Origin: Chitinophaga pinensis
GTDB lineage: Bacteria; Bacteroidota; Bacteroidia; UBA4408
Assembly: GCA_945872355.1 (NCBI GenBank)
Contig: CAMBZU010000004.1
Span: 1 to 64,000 of the forward strand
Reading direction: 5' to 3'
Length of the DNA stretch: 64,000 bases
A program made the position numbers and the translations under genes. Shown here in pieces: positions 28,467 through 38,442 of the stretch (position 1 is its first letter; each line of letters begins with the position of its first letter). The notes under the pieces were generated by a model that worked only from the letters and a program-made list of their open reading frames with translations, had not been told where the DNA came from and did not search any database.

Positions 28467-29414
28467 TTATTTTTCGAAACTCTTCAGTTGTTTATCGATA
28501 ATATTTAATCCTTCTCTGAATGACTTTGGTTTATAGCCCAATTGATTAATTGCTTTATCCAAAACAAAACCAGTTCTTGGTGGCCTTTTTGCTGGTTGAC
28601 TTAAGGTTGCTGAAGATACCACTTGAATAAGCCTTTTATCTAACTGCCAAAAATCAGCAATTTGATATACTAAATCTAAAATACTGTAGGTATCTCTACC
28701 GCTAATATTAAAAACGCCCGAAGCCTTCTTATCGGCAATCAACATACAACCTTCAGCTAAATCTTCGGCCAAAGTAGGTGCTCTAAATTGATCGTTAATT
28801 ACCTTTATTTCTTCTCCTTTTTGCAATGCCGATTTTGCCCATAAAACAAGATTAGATCTACTCATATTGTCAACTACACCGTACACAATAATTGTTCTTA
28901 CAATGGCCCAATTAATTGTACTTTCTTCCACTAACAAATCGGCCTTGTATTTTGAAAGTCCATAATAAGATATGGGATTAGGCTTATCGGTTTCAGTATA
29001 AGGGCCTGCTTCGCCATCAAAAACAAAATCGGTACTTAAATGAATAAAATGTGGGCGATAATTTTTTTCTGTGTGCTTCATTTTTTCTAATGCCCTCAAT
29101 TGATAAGCAACTGCATCTACATTAATTACATCGCATGCTTTTCTTTCTTTTTCGCAATGATCAACATTTGTCATCGCTGCGGTATTAATAATTACATGTG
29201 GTTTTGTTTGGGCAAAAACCCTTTGAACTTCAGCCTCATTTGTAATATCCAATTCGAAATATTGGTAGCCTTTTTTAATTACCAGTCGGTTCTCACCTCT
29301 TGAAGTAGCAATAATTTGGTACTGTTTAGCACTTGTTAAATTTCTTTCGAGAAGCAAATAAACTAGCTTTTGGCCTAATAAACCATTGGTTCCTGTAATT
29401 AATATACGCTGCAT
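28467..29414 (-). CDS. dTDP-4-dehydrorhamnose reductase-like NAD(P)-dependent SDR
   Basis: ILITGTNGLLGQKLVYLL, HLSTDFVFDGEAGPYTETDKPNPISYYGLSKYKAD. Confidence 0.85.
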   Translation of the reverse strand: MQRILITGTNGLLGQKLVYLLLERNLTSAKQYQIIATSRGENRLVIKKGYQYFELDITNEAEVQRVFAQTKPHVIINTAAMTNVDHCEKERKACDVINVDAVAYQLRALEKMKHTEKNYRPHFIHLSTDFVFDGEAGPYTETDKPNPISYYGLSKYKADLLVEESTINWAIVRTIIVYGVVDNMSRSNLVLWAKSALQKGEEIKVINDQFRAPTLAEDLAEGCMLIADKKASGVFNISGRDTYSILDLVYQIADFWQLDKRLIQVVSSATLSQPAKRPPRTGFVLDKAINQLGYKPKSFREGLNIIDKQLKSFEK

Positions 29415-29457
29415 GAAATATTAAAATTGGTAGAAAATTATCATTTGAATAATTATA

Positions 29458-29465
29458 CAAATATA
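29458..29465 (-). promoter_or_regulatory. Putative -7 element (TATATTTG) for the SDR gene
   Basis: CAAATATA on + strand. Confidence 0.4.
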
Positions 29466-29501
29466 GAAGCAAAAAGATAACATCAATTAGATTGATTTTT
29501 G

Positions 29502-29509
29502 TATGTTTG
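29502..29509 (+). promoter_or_regulatory. Putative -7 element (TATGTTTG) for sugar dehydrogenase gene
   Basis: TAnnTTTG 28 nt before ATG 29537; lies inside the ORF-track extension. Confidence 0.45.
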
Positions 29510-29536
29510 GGACCAATTTCAAAAACAAATTTTAGA

Positions 29537-31465
29537 ATGAAAAAAATAGTACTATTATTAATTGTTGGAGCTTGCACTGCACTTAGCGTTGTTGCGCAAC
29601 CTACACTCACATTTACAACCTTTAGCACTGGTTATAGCAGAGTTATAGACATTAGACATTGTAACGATAGCCGTTTGTTTATGGTTCAACAAGCTGGTAA
29701 AATTATAATTTGCGACAGTTTAGGCGTGCAAAATCCAACACCTTTTATAGATATCGCTGGTTTGTGCTCAAATCCCTCTGGACAAGGAGATGAAAGGGGT
29801 TTATTAGGCATGGCATTTCATCCTGACTACAAAAACAATGGTTATTTTTACCTTAATTACACTGCTTTTTCTGGCGGGGCAACAACTATTGCAAGATACA
29901 GCGTTAATAGCACAGATTCTAATTTAGCTGATTTAAGCAGCGGCACAATTATATTAACTATTGCACAACCCTATTCAAACCATAATGGTGGCTGCTTAAG
30001 ATTTGGAGCAGATGGCTATTTATACATTGGTACTGGTGATGGTGGAAGTGCTAATGACCCCGGAAATCGTGGGCAAAACAATACACAATTACTTGGAAAA
30101 ATGTTACGAATTGATGTTGATAATCCACAGGCACCTTTAGCTTATGGCATTCCATCAGATAATCCTTATGTTACTAGTACTACAAATAAAAAAGAAATTT
30201 GGTCTTATGGCTTACGCAATCCCTGGAAATGGAGTTTCGACCGTATTTATGGGGATTTGTGGATTGGTGATGTAGGACAAAATGCATGGGAAGAAATTGA
30301 TTACGAGCCACTAGGGACACCTGGAGGTAGAAATTATGGCTGGAGATGTTATGAAGGCAATGTAACAACCTCTGGTGTAAGCCAAACTGGCTGTCCTACT
30401 TTTAATTCCACCACAGCTCCTGTGGCTGTTTTTAGCCATAGTGCAACTTCTGCCTGTTCTGTTACTGGTGGTTATATTTACAGAGGTGCAAAACATGCTA
30501 GTTTATATGGTTACTATGTATATACAGATTATTGCGACCACCGTATAAGATTAACTAAAAACAATTATGACGGCACTTTTACCACTTATGATTTAGGTAC
30601 AGTTGGAGGTTCAGGTTACTTTGTAACATTTGGCGAAGATTATAGAGGAGAATTATATGTTGCATTTAATACTGGTTCAACAATACAAATTAAAAAAATT
30701 GGCGCTACAGGTTGTTTACCAACTGCGGCAATCATTTCTTTACAAGATACAATGAATCTTTGCTTTGGCGATGCTTACCCAACATTATCTTCAATTTACC
30801 ACCCCGAAAATACTTACCAATGGCTTAAAGATGGCGTTGCAATTAATGGTGAAACAAGCGCAAATTTAGCAACTACAGCCGATGGTGCATATACAGTTCA
30901 AGTAACTAATTCAAGTGCTTGTAGCAATACATCTACTCCAATGAATATTATCACTAATCAATTACCAGCCGTTTCATTTAGCGGTTTAGATACCACTATT
31001 TGTGAGTTAGATGCAGCTTTAACCTTGGTTGGAAATCCTGCTGGTGGCACATTTGCAGGAACTGGTATGAATGGAAATATTTTTGATCCGGCAGTTGCAA
31101 CAGCTGGTTTATATGATATTTCTTATACTTACACCAATGCTGGAGGTTGCGATACTGCGGTTACACAATCGGTAGAAGTAACAGTTTGTACTGGTATTGG
31201 TGCTAAAACAAATGTAGTTGGTATTAATTTATTCCCAAATCCTAATGATTGTAATTTTACTTTAGCATTCAATGCAAATGTAAATACTTCTGTGAGCCTT
31301 ATGGTTACAGACATTACTGGTAAAATTGTACACAACGAAAATGTTTCAAGTGTGAGAGGAACTAACCAAGTAAATCTAAATTTAAGCAATTTACAAAAAG
31401 GTTTTTACTTGTTAAAAGCCGCTGATGCTGTTGGCGAAACAAACAAATCATTTATCATTCGTTAA
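29537..31465 (+). CDS. PQQ-dependent sugar (glucose/sorbosone) dehydrogenase with T9SS sorting domain
   Basis: GDERGLLGMAFHPDYKNNGYFYLNYT, GGCLRFGADGYLYIGTGDGGSANDPGNRGQN, GLRNPWKWSFD; C-terminal LFPNPNDCNFTL. Confidence 0.88.
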   Translation: MKKIVLLLIVGACTALSVVAQPTLTFTTFSTGYSRVIDIRHCNDSRLFMVQQAGKIIICDSLGVQNPTPFIDIAGLCSNPSGQGDERGLLGMAFHPDYKNNGYFYLNYTAFSGGATTIARYSVNSTDSNLADLSSGTIILTIAQPYSNHNGGCLRFGADGYLYIGTGDGGSANDPGNRGQNNTQLLGKMLRIDVDNPQAPLAYGIPSDNPYVTSTTNKKEIWSYGLRNPWKWSFDRIYGDLWIGDVGQNAWEEIDYEPLGTPGGRNYGWRCYEGNVTTSGVSQTGCPTFNSTTAPVAVFSHSATSACSVTGGYIYRGAKHASLYGYYVYTDYCDHRIRLTKNNYDGTFTTYDLGTVGGSGYFVTFGEDYRGELYVAFNTGSTIQIKKIGATGCLPTAAIISLQDTMNLCFGDAYPTLSSIYHPENTYQWLKDGVAINGETSANLATTADGAYTVQVTNSSACSNTSTPMNIITNQLPAVSFSGLDTTICELDAALTLVGNPAGGTFAGTGMNGNIFDPAVATAGLYDISYTYTNAGGCDTAVTQSVEVTVCTGIGAKTNVVGINLFPNPNDCNFTLAFNANVNTSVSLMVTDITGKIVHNENVSSVRGTNQVNLNLSNLQKGFYLLKAADAVGETNKSFIIR

Positions 31466-31485
31466 TATTGTTTGATTAAATTTTG

Positions 31486-31518
31486 AAAGCTGCTTTCTAT
31501 TTGAAGGCAGCTTTTTTT
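31486..31518 (+). terminator. Rho-independent terminator
   Basis: AAAGCTGC...GCAGCTTTTTTT just 3' of sugar dehydrogenase. Confidence 0.75.
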
Positions 31519-31543
31519 ATTTTTACATAAATTATTTTACCCC

Positions 31544-32692
31544 TTGCAATTAAATAATAATAAAGTAATCTATTTTCCTTTACTAGATGCCACTAGGTTT
31601 ATAGCATTTATTCCTGTTTTTTTAACACATTGTTTTATTAGCTCAAATTCAGCAATTGAAAATGCCAATTGGTTTAAGCAAATTACACACTTTTTAGATG
31701 TTGGTTTATTAGGATTAGATTACTTTTTTGTGCTTTCTTCTTTTTTAATAACAAGATTAATTATTGATGAAAGACAGCAATTTAAAACATTCAGCTTTAA
31801 GCTGTTTTTTATTAGACGCAGCTTAAGAATTTGGCCACTTTATTTTTTAATGGTGGCTATTGCTTTTATTTGTGAATATAGCGGTTTATTAAATACGCCA
31901 TTGCCACCATTGTTACCTTTTTTAAGTTTTACCTTAAACCTTTACATAGCAGAAAATGGATACCACTTTTTGTTCTTTTTAGTGTTTTTATGGAGTATTT
32001 CAGTGGAGGAACAATTTTATATTTTTTGGGGAATAATATTACATATTGGATCAAAAATTAATGCCAAATTTTTTCAGTACAGTATTCCAGTCATTGCTTA
32101 TAGTTTAATACTGCTTTCGCTTGGGTATAGGGCATCGCATAGTGAGCAAGCGCTTAAACTATATTTTCATACCTTTAGCGTTACAGCAAATTTTGGAATA
32201 GGAATTTTATTGGCCTATTTAAGTGCTTACACTAAATGGTTTGTGCCTTTTGTTGAACGATTAAGTAACAAATCAATTTCGCTATTATTCATCATTTTAT
32301 TACTCTCTATTTGTACCTACACCATTGTATTTACAAGCCCATTTGCCATATTACTTGAGCGCATCTATTTTTCATTTTTATTTGCTTCAATTATTTCAGT
32401 GCTGTGCTACTCACCAATCACTTCATGGCTTCAAAAGTTTTTTAACCCTTTTGATTACTTAGGTAAAATTGCGTTAGGGTTATATTTTTATCATGGTATA
32501 GTACTTACAATTTACAGCAAATTAATGTTACAATTTCCAATAGCAGAGCAAGCTTGGCAAGTAATGATATTAAATCCTTTAATAATGTTAACTTTAAGCA
32601 TAATATGTGCATCATTAAGTTATAATTACTTCGAAAAACCTATACTTGCATTAAAAAATAAATTTTACCGCCTTATTTCGCCTACTGTATGA
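31544..32692 (+). CDS. Acyltransferase 3 (OafA/YrhL) family membrane protein
   Basis: LDATRFIAFIPVFLTHC, FFIRRSLRIWPLYFL, WSISVEEQFYIFWG; TTG start. Confidence 0.88.
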   Translation: MQLNNNKVIYFPLLDATRFIAFIPVFLTHCFISSNSAIENANWFKQITHFLDVGLLGLDYFFVLSSFLITRLIIDERQQFKTFSFKLFFIRRSLRIWPLYFLMVAIAFICEYSGLLNTPLPPLLPFLSFTLNLYIAENGYHFLFFLVFLWSISVEEQFYIFWGIILHIGSKINAKFFQYSIPVIAYSLILLSLGYRASHSEQALKLYFHTFSVTANFGIGILLAYLSAYTKWFVPFVERLSNKSISLLFIILLLSICTYTIVFTSPFAILLERIYFSFLFASIISVLCYSPITSWLQKFFNPFDYLGKIALGLYFYHGIVLTIYSKLMLQFPIAEQAWQVMILNPLIMLTLSIICASLSYNYFEKPILALKNKFYRLISPTV

Positions 32693-33429
32693 TAAAGAAA
32701 CAAATTCCAAATACCATTACGCTGCTTAACTTGGTTTGTGGTTGTTTGGCAATTATAAGTACTTTCCATAAAACATTTGAACTTACAGCGCTACTTGTCA
32801 TAATTGCGGCTGTGCTCGATTTTTTTGATGGTTTTGCTGCACGCCTCTTGAAGGTTCATTCAGAAATGGGTAAACAACTCGATTCATTAGCCGACATGGT
32901 TACTTTTGGCGTAGTGCCTGGCTTTGTAATGTACCAGTTAATTATTTTTGCTATAGGCAGTGGCGAAGCTTTTATGGGCCCTAATGAACCAGTATGGTAC
33001 TTAGCTTATATTGCTATGCTCATTCCCGTATTTTCTGCCTATCGATTGGCGAAATTTAATATAGATACAAGGCAGAGCGACTCTTTTATTGGTTTACCAA
33101 CACCTGCAAATGCGCTATTGATTTGCTTCTTACCTATGTTTATGACTAATGAAGGCAATGTAGTTGCAGATTTACTATTAAAACCTTATGTATTAATTGT
33201 TATTTGTGTTGTAGTATCCTATCTTATGATTGCAGAACTGCCGCTTATTGCATTAAAGTTTAAGCAATTTAGCATTGTTGGAAACGAATGGCGCTATGCC
33301 ATATTATTGTTGTCCTTTTTATTACTTTTAATATTAAAACAATTGGCAGTGCCGCTTATTATTATTTTATATGTAATTTTGTCGGTGTTACAAAACAGTT
33401 TAAGTAAAACAAAAACACCAGCTCACTAA
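32689..33429 (+). CDS. pssA: CDP-diacylglycerol--serine O-phosphatidyltransferase
   Basis: PNTITLLNLVCGCLAI, DFFDGFAARLLKVHSEMGKQLDSLADMVTFGVVP. Confidence 0.92.
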   Translation: MIKKQIPNTITLLNLVCGCLAIISTFHKTFELTALLVIIAAVLDFFDGFAARLLKVHSEMGKQLDSLADMVTFGVVPGFVMYQLIIFAIGSGEAFMGPNEPVWYLAYIAMLIPVFSAYRLAKFNIDTRQSDSFIGLPTPANALLICFLPMFMTNEGNVVADLLLKPYVLIVICVVVSYLMIAELPLIALKFKQFSIVGNEWRYAILLLSFLLLLILKQLAVPLIIILYVILSVLQNSLSKTKTPAH

Positions 33430-33431
33430 TT

Positions 33432-33683
33432 ATGAAATTTATAGCCGAAATTGACATTATGCCTTTAAAAGCTTTACTTGACCCACAAGGAAAGGCAGTT
33501 TCTCAAAGCATGAAAAACCTTCACCTCCCAGAAATAAGCAATGTGCGCATTGGCAAACATATTAGCTTAGAGGTAGAAGCTAATAGCAAGCAAGCAGCAG
33601 AAAGTAAAGTTGACGAAGCATGCAAAAAATTACTGGCCAACCAAATTATGGAAAGCTACGTTTTTGAGCTTGTTGAACAATAA
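33432..33683 (+). CDS. purS: Phosphoribosylformylglycinamidine synthase subunit PurS
   Basis: Length 83 aa; LLDPQGKAVSQSMKNL, VRIGKHISLEVE. Confidence 0.85.
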   Translation: MKFIAEIDIMPLKALLDPQGKAVSQSMKNLHLPEISNVRIGKHISLEVEANSKQAAESKVDEACKKLLANQIMESYVFELVEQ

Positions 33684-33751
33684 AAATTCTTTCCCTTTAT
33701 TAAATAACATAGCCTTTGCTGTGTTTGTTAAATGCTTAATTAAATATTAAA

Positions 33752-34222
33752 ATGAGCAAGCCTAGTTTTGATGTAATTTATATGGAGTTAGCCCAAAAAC
33801 TAGCAGCGCGTTCTCATTGTGTTAAAATGCATGTTGGCGCAGTATTAACTAAAGATACCAGAATAGTTTCCTTGGGTTATAATGGCCCACCTGCCGGCAC
33901 GCACAATTGCGATATTGAATGGCCCGAGGAAGGTTGCCCGCGCGATAGCAAAGGAAGTTGCTCTTTAGCATTACATGCCGAACAAAACGCCATTTTATAT
34001 GCTTCAAAAAATAATGTTAGTGTTGAAGGGGCAACTTTGTATATCACCTTGTCTCCTTGTATTGCGTGTGCTCGCATTATTTTTACCACTGGTATTCGAA
34101 AAGTAATTTACTTAAATAGCTATGCCGAATATAAAAAAATACCAAGCGATGAAGGCGTTGATTTCTTAAAGAAATTTGGCGTTGATGTAATTCAATTTAG
34201 TAGTTTAAATCTTGAATCATAA
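33752..34222 (+). CDS. dCMP/cytidine deaminase family protein (ComEB-like)
   Basis: HAEQNAILYA and PCIACARIIFTTGIRKVIY zinc motifs, GYNGPPAGTHNC. Confidence 0.9.
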   Translation: MSKPSFDVIYMELAQKLAARSHCVKMHVGAVLTKDTRIVSLGYNGPPAGTHNCDIEWPEEGCPRDSKGSCSLALHAEQNAILYASKNNVSVEGATLYITLSPCIACARIIFTTGIRKVIYLNSYAEYKKIPSDEGVDFLKKFGVDVIQFSSLNLES

Positions 34223-34243
34223 GTAAAAATATCTTCTTCCACT

Positions 34244-35869
34244 TTGGAAAATAACCATAAAAACAGCAGTCCTTTTCTTCCCTTATTTTTTGCATTAGCG
34301 CTTGTTGTAGGCATTTTTATTGGTATCAGGCTCAACCGCAACAGTCAGCAAAATCAATTGCTGCAAATGTTTAGCAATGAAAATACGAGCCAAAATAAAT
34401 TAGATGAATTACTGAATTATGTATTAAGAGAATATGTAGATACACTCAATCGCGATAGTTTAACAGATAAAACCATTGAGACTTTATTAGGTAATCTTGA
34501 TCCGCATTCGGCCTATATTCCTGCTGCTGATTTACAAGCAACAAATGAACCTTTAAATGGTAATTTTGAAGGCATTGGTGTAGAGTTTAATTTATTGCGC
34601 GACACCATTTATGTTGTAACAGCTATACCTGGTGGTCCATCGGAAAAAGCAGGTATAAAAAGTGGTGACAAAATTATTTTTGTTGATGGCAAAAAGGTTG
34701 CTGGCATTGGCATTACTAACGAAATGGTATTTAAAAATTTAAAAGGTAAAGGCGGCACTATTGTAAAGATTGGTGTGCTTAGATTTGGTACTGCAAACAT
34801 CGAATATTTTAAAATTACCCGAGGTAAAATCCCTATTTATAGTATTGATGCATCATATATGATGGACAGCATCACAGGCTTTGTAAAAATTAGCAGATTT
34901 GCCTCTACTACTTTTATAGAATTTGAAAGCGCACTTGCTAAACTTGATAAGTTAGGCATGAAGCAACTAATTTTAGATTTAAGAGGGAACCCAGGCGGAT
35001 ATCTTGATGCAGCTATTGATATTTGTGATGAGTTTTTACCTAAAGGCAAAATGATTGTTTATACTCAAGGAAAAAACAGGCCACGACAAAATTCAACGGC
35101 CACTGAGCAAGGGCGATTTGAGCAACAAAAATTGGTCATCTTAATTGATGAAAATTCAGCTTCTGCAAGTGAAATTGTAGCTGGAGCTATTCAAGATAAC
35201 GATAGAGGAGCTATTATTGGCAGAAGATCCTTTGGTAAAGGACTTGTTCAAGAGCAAAATGAATTTAAAGATGGATCGGCCATTAGATTAACCATTGCGC
35301 GCTATTACACACCATCTGGCAGATCAATACAAAAGCCTTATACAAATGGCAATATAGAGGATTATTATAATGAAGAAATGGAAAGATACGATTCGGGCGA
35401 ATTGGTAAATGCTGATAGTGTTAAACTCAATAAAAAATTAAAATACACAACGCCTGCAGGTAAAATAGTTTACGGCGGTGGTGGCATTATGCCCGATTAT
35501 TTTATCCCTATTGATACAACTAAATTAAGTAGGTATATTTCTGAATTGCTTTACAAAAATATTATTAATGATTTTGCCTTAGAGTATGTAAATAAAAACA
35601 GGGCGAATTTAAAATACGCAAGCGCTAAAGAGTTTAATCAAAAATTTGTGGTTAATACACCATTGGTAAACGAACTAAAAGCCTACGCAAATAAAAACAA
35701 CATTAAAACCAAGGCAAATGATTTTGAGAGAGGTTTGGATGTATTGAGTAATCAATTAAAGGCATACATTGCAAAAGATATATTTAATCAAGAAGCCTGG
35801 TTTTTTGTAAAAAATTCACATGATGATGCTTGCAAAAGGGCATTACTGCTATTGTATAGTAAATCTTAG
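34244..35869 (+). CDS. S41 family C-terminal processing peptidase
   Basis: N-terminal TM, PDZ GGPSEKAGIKSGDKIIFVDG, LRGNPGGYLDAAIDI, ENSASASEIVAGAIQDNDRGAIIGRRSFGKGLVQ; TTG start. Confidence 0.92.
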   Translation: MENNHKNSSPFLPLFFALALVVGIFIGIRLNRNSQQNQLLQMFSNENTSQNKLDELLNYVLREYVDTLNRDSLTDKTIETLLGNLDPHSAYIPAADLQATNEPLNGNFEGIGVEFNLLRDTIYVVTAIPGGPSEKAGIKSGDKIIFVDGKKVAGIGITNEMVFKNLKGKGGTIVKIGVLRFGTANIEYFKITRGKIPIYSIDASYMMDSITGFVKISRFASTTFIEFESALAKLDKLGMKQLILDLRGNPGGYLDAAIDICDEFLPKGKMIVYTQGKNRPRQNSTATEQGRFEQQKLVILIDENSASASEIVAGAIQDNDRGAIIGRRSFGKGLVQEQNEFKDGSAIRLTIARYYTPSGRSIQKPYTNGNIEDYYNEEMERYDSGELVNADSVKLNKKLKYTTPAGKIVYGGGGIMPDYFIPIDTTKLSRYISELLYKNIINDFALEYVNKNRANLKYASAKEFNQKFVVNTPLVNELKAYANKNNIKTKANDFERGLDVLSNQLKAYIAKDIFNQEAWFFVKNSHDDACKRALLLLYSKS

Positions 35870-35892
35870 TTGATCAACGATTCCAACTATGT

Positions 35893-35905
35893 AATTTGGG
35901 TTTAA
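35893..35905. repeat. Fragment matching the terminal repeat of the 1443-1610 cluster
   Basis: AATTTGGGTTTAA is the exact reverse complement of TTAAACCCAAATT at 1443; also between convergent genes. Confidence 0.35.
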
Positions 35906-35916
35906 TTCATATTTCT

Positions 35917-37500
35917 TTACATTGAATAATTTTCAAATTTAAATTGAATTTTAATTATGTCTTTATTCTCCATGATATAACTCGGTAAAATACCGTTATC
36001 CCAAATTGCAATTTTATACTTTTTTAATGCTATTTGATTGATTTGTTCTGGCGAAGGAATAATCTCATAAGCAATATAATTTGTAAAAAACATCATCGCA
36101 ATATTTCCTTTGGTTCGCACCGTGGTATTAAAAACTACATAGTTATTATCTCCTAATTGATCAACTGTACATTTTATAAAATTCATTTCATTAAAATCTG
36201 CTTCTCTGTAATAATTAAGAAGTGGTTTCCAATAGGTATGATTAACTTGAATTTTTTTGGGATTTAAGAGAAAAAAACCAATTACAACCAACAATATTGG
36301 TGTAAATACAGGCACAAAATGCTTGATTCTAATTTTATCTTTTAACTGTACAATTGCAGCATCTATAAGACTTGCGAGCCCTAAAAACAAAAAAGGTGAT
36401 ACTATAATTGTGAACGAAGTCATTTTAGTTGCAGCCAATGTATAAAACGTGTAAATAATAATTGTGGCAAGTAAAATAGCATACCTATAAGCACTTATTT
36501 TAATTTTATAAAGGAATATTAAAAGACCTACTAAATATAAAAATGGTATTGCAACGCCTGCGCCATATATTTCTCTGAATGCATTAAAATGAAACCAGCC
36601 ATCTCCTGTATGACCCTCTAGTGCTTCGAAAAAGTGTCTTGTATTATAACTATATTCAAAAGCAGCTTCATTAGGAAATTTTAGGTGTGTATAAATTTGC
36701 CATGGAACAAAAACTAAAAAGCTAATTATGATTGATTGAAATAATGGTTTGTAAGACTTTATTTTTTTCCAATTAGAAGTATCATCACTTCCTAGTGTAA
36801 AAAACCATATTGCATAAATGAGCAAACCAACTAACCACTTTACAAGCACAGCAAAACCTGCAAAAAGCCCAATCATAATAATAAAACGCATTTTTTTACT
36901 CTGTTGATATTCAAACCATGCCCAAAAACTTGCTATAACGTAAAATAAAAAAGAAATATCATTATGATCTGTAGAGAATTTTCCTGCAACCAATTCAAGT
37001 ATATAATATGCCATAGTAAAGAAAAGTGCTGCATAATAACCAACGCTTTCATTCGTTGTTATTTTACCAATACGAAAAATCATTAAAGCAGCAATTGCAT
37101 GTAGCGCTATACTTGGTAATCTTACTGCCAAAGTATTAAATCCAAATAGCTTTAAACTAATTGCTATTTGCCATAAAAACAAAGGTTGCTTATGCAGCCA
37201 AACAGAGTTTCCCGCCCAATTTTGCACATCATAGCCTAATAATGGAAAAGGATAAAGTGTAGGTTTAAGTGGATTTAATAACATATTTTTTGCCACCAAG
37301 GCATGAAATTGTTCATCCCAAGTAATTAAGAAAGGATCCAAGTTTGCCGTAAAAAAACCTATGCCTAAAGCGCCTATAAACAATAAAACCAAGCTGGCGC
37401 GTATGCTCTGAAAACTAAAAAAAAGGATTGAAGCCAATAAAATAATAACACTAATGTAAAGCGGCAAAACCTGATGATTGTTGAAGTGATGAAGCGTCAT
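35917..37500 (-). CDS. Glycosyltransferase family 39 (ArnT/PMT-like)
   Basis: DPFLITWDEQFHALVAKNML, LHKQPLFLWQIAISLKLFGFNTLAVRLPS; multiple TMs. Confidence 0.8.
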   Translation of the reverse strand: MTLHHFNNHQVLPLYISVIILLASILFFSFQSIRASLVLLFIGALGIGFFTANLDPFLITWDEQFHALVAKNMLLNPLKPTLYPFPLLGYDVQNWAGNSVWLHKQPLFLWQIAISLKLFGFNTLAVRLPSIALHAIAALMIFRIGKITTNESVGYYAALFFTMAYYILELVAGKFSTDHNDISFLFYVIASFWAWFEYQQSKKMRFIIMIGLFAGFAVLVKWLVGLLIYAIWFFTLGSDDTSNWKKIKSYKPLFQSIIISFLVFVPWQIYTHLKFPNEAAFEYSYNTRHFFEALEGHTGDGWFHFNAFREIYGAGVAIPFLYLVGLLIFLYKIKISAYRYAILLATIIIYTFYTLAATKMTSFTIIVSPFLFLGLASLIDAAIVQLKDKIRIKHFVPVFTPILLVVIGFFLLNPKKIQVNHTYWKPLLNYYREADFNEMNFIKCTVDQLGDNNYVVFNTTVRTKGNIAMMFFTNYIAYEIIPSPEQINQIALKKYKIAIWDNGILPSYIMENKDIIKIQFKFENYSM

Positions 37501-37553
37501 AATTTTGTAATTTTATAGCTTAAAAATTAAAAAACTATTGCTAAGTATAAAAA

Positions 37554-38435
37554 TCATATCCCTGTCCTAATTCTAATAGCAACACCTACATTTACAAAAA
37601 AGCCTTGATTGATGGGTTGATAAATTGGATGATTTAACACCACATTATCTCTTGATTTGTTAAACATTATTTGCTTTGGTCCGTAGCCAAAAGTACGCCC
37701 CAACTCAGCATAGCAAACCAGCTTTTTGGTGATGTAATAATCAAAGAAATATTTTACCTGATTTTCCTGATTCCAAATGTAATCACTGTTCAAATAACTG
37801 CTTAATCTATAGCTTCGGCCGTATACTCTTGAACCTACACCAGTATATAAATGATTGCTAATTTTAAACTCTAAGCGATTCATTAATGGGAAAGTACCAT
37901 AGATCATCCATCGTGGACTTATTTGCCAATCAATACCTAACAAAGGCACAAAGAAATTTCCAAAAGGTTCTTTATTGTAATACATGCCAGCTTTGGCGCG
38001 AAAATGTTTTCCAAATTTATATTGTAGTAATACAGAACCTCCATATTGCTTATCATATTGATTTAGTTTTTTTTCAAAATCAGTTGCTATTTTAGGAATA
38101 AATAAAAACACTGCAGATAGCTTTTTACCAAAGTAATGTTGGGCGCCAATGCCAAAAGTTAAAGCATATAAGCTTCTTTCTTTGATATCATAAGCTGTGT
38201 TTTTAGAAACCAATTCTTCGGTATTTAGGCGAACAATGATGGTGTTCTTTGCATTTATTTTTAGAGGTAAAAGTAAGCCTGCAAAATAATTGCTTGTAAG
38301 GTTTGTGCCAACTCCATTGCTATATTTTGTATTTAATTTTTGTGCATTAAAAGTGGCAATATCAGTAAATGGTTGTGCATAAATTGCAGAAAAACTGACT
38401 ACCAATATTGTGTAAATAATTGCAAGTTTTTTCAT
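37554..38435 (-). CDS. Hypothetical secreted/outer membrane protein
   Basis: Signal peptide MKKLAIIYTILVVSFSAIYAQP; alternating hydrophobic/aromatic strands. Confidence 0.55.
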   Translation of the reverse strand: MKKLAIIYTILVVSFSAIYAQPFTDIATFNAQKLNTKYSNGVGTNLTSNYFAGLLLPLKINAKNTIIVRLNTEELVSKNTAYDIKERSLYALTFGIGAQHYFGKKLSAVFLFIPKIATDFEKKLNQYDKQYGGSVLLQYKFGKHFRAKAGMYYNKEPFGNFFVPLLGIDWQISPRWMIYGTFPLMNRLEFKISNHLYTGVGSRVYGRSYRLSSYLNSDYIWNQENQVKYFFDYYITKKLVCYAELGRTFGYGPKQIMFNKSRDNVVLNHPIYQPINQGFFVNVGVAIRIRTGI

Positions 38436-38442
38436 AGTGTTT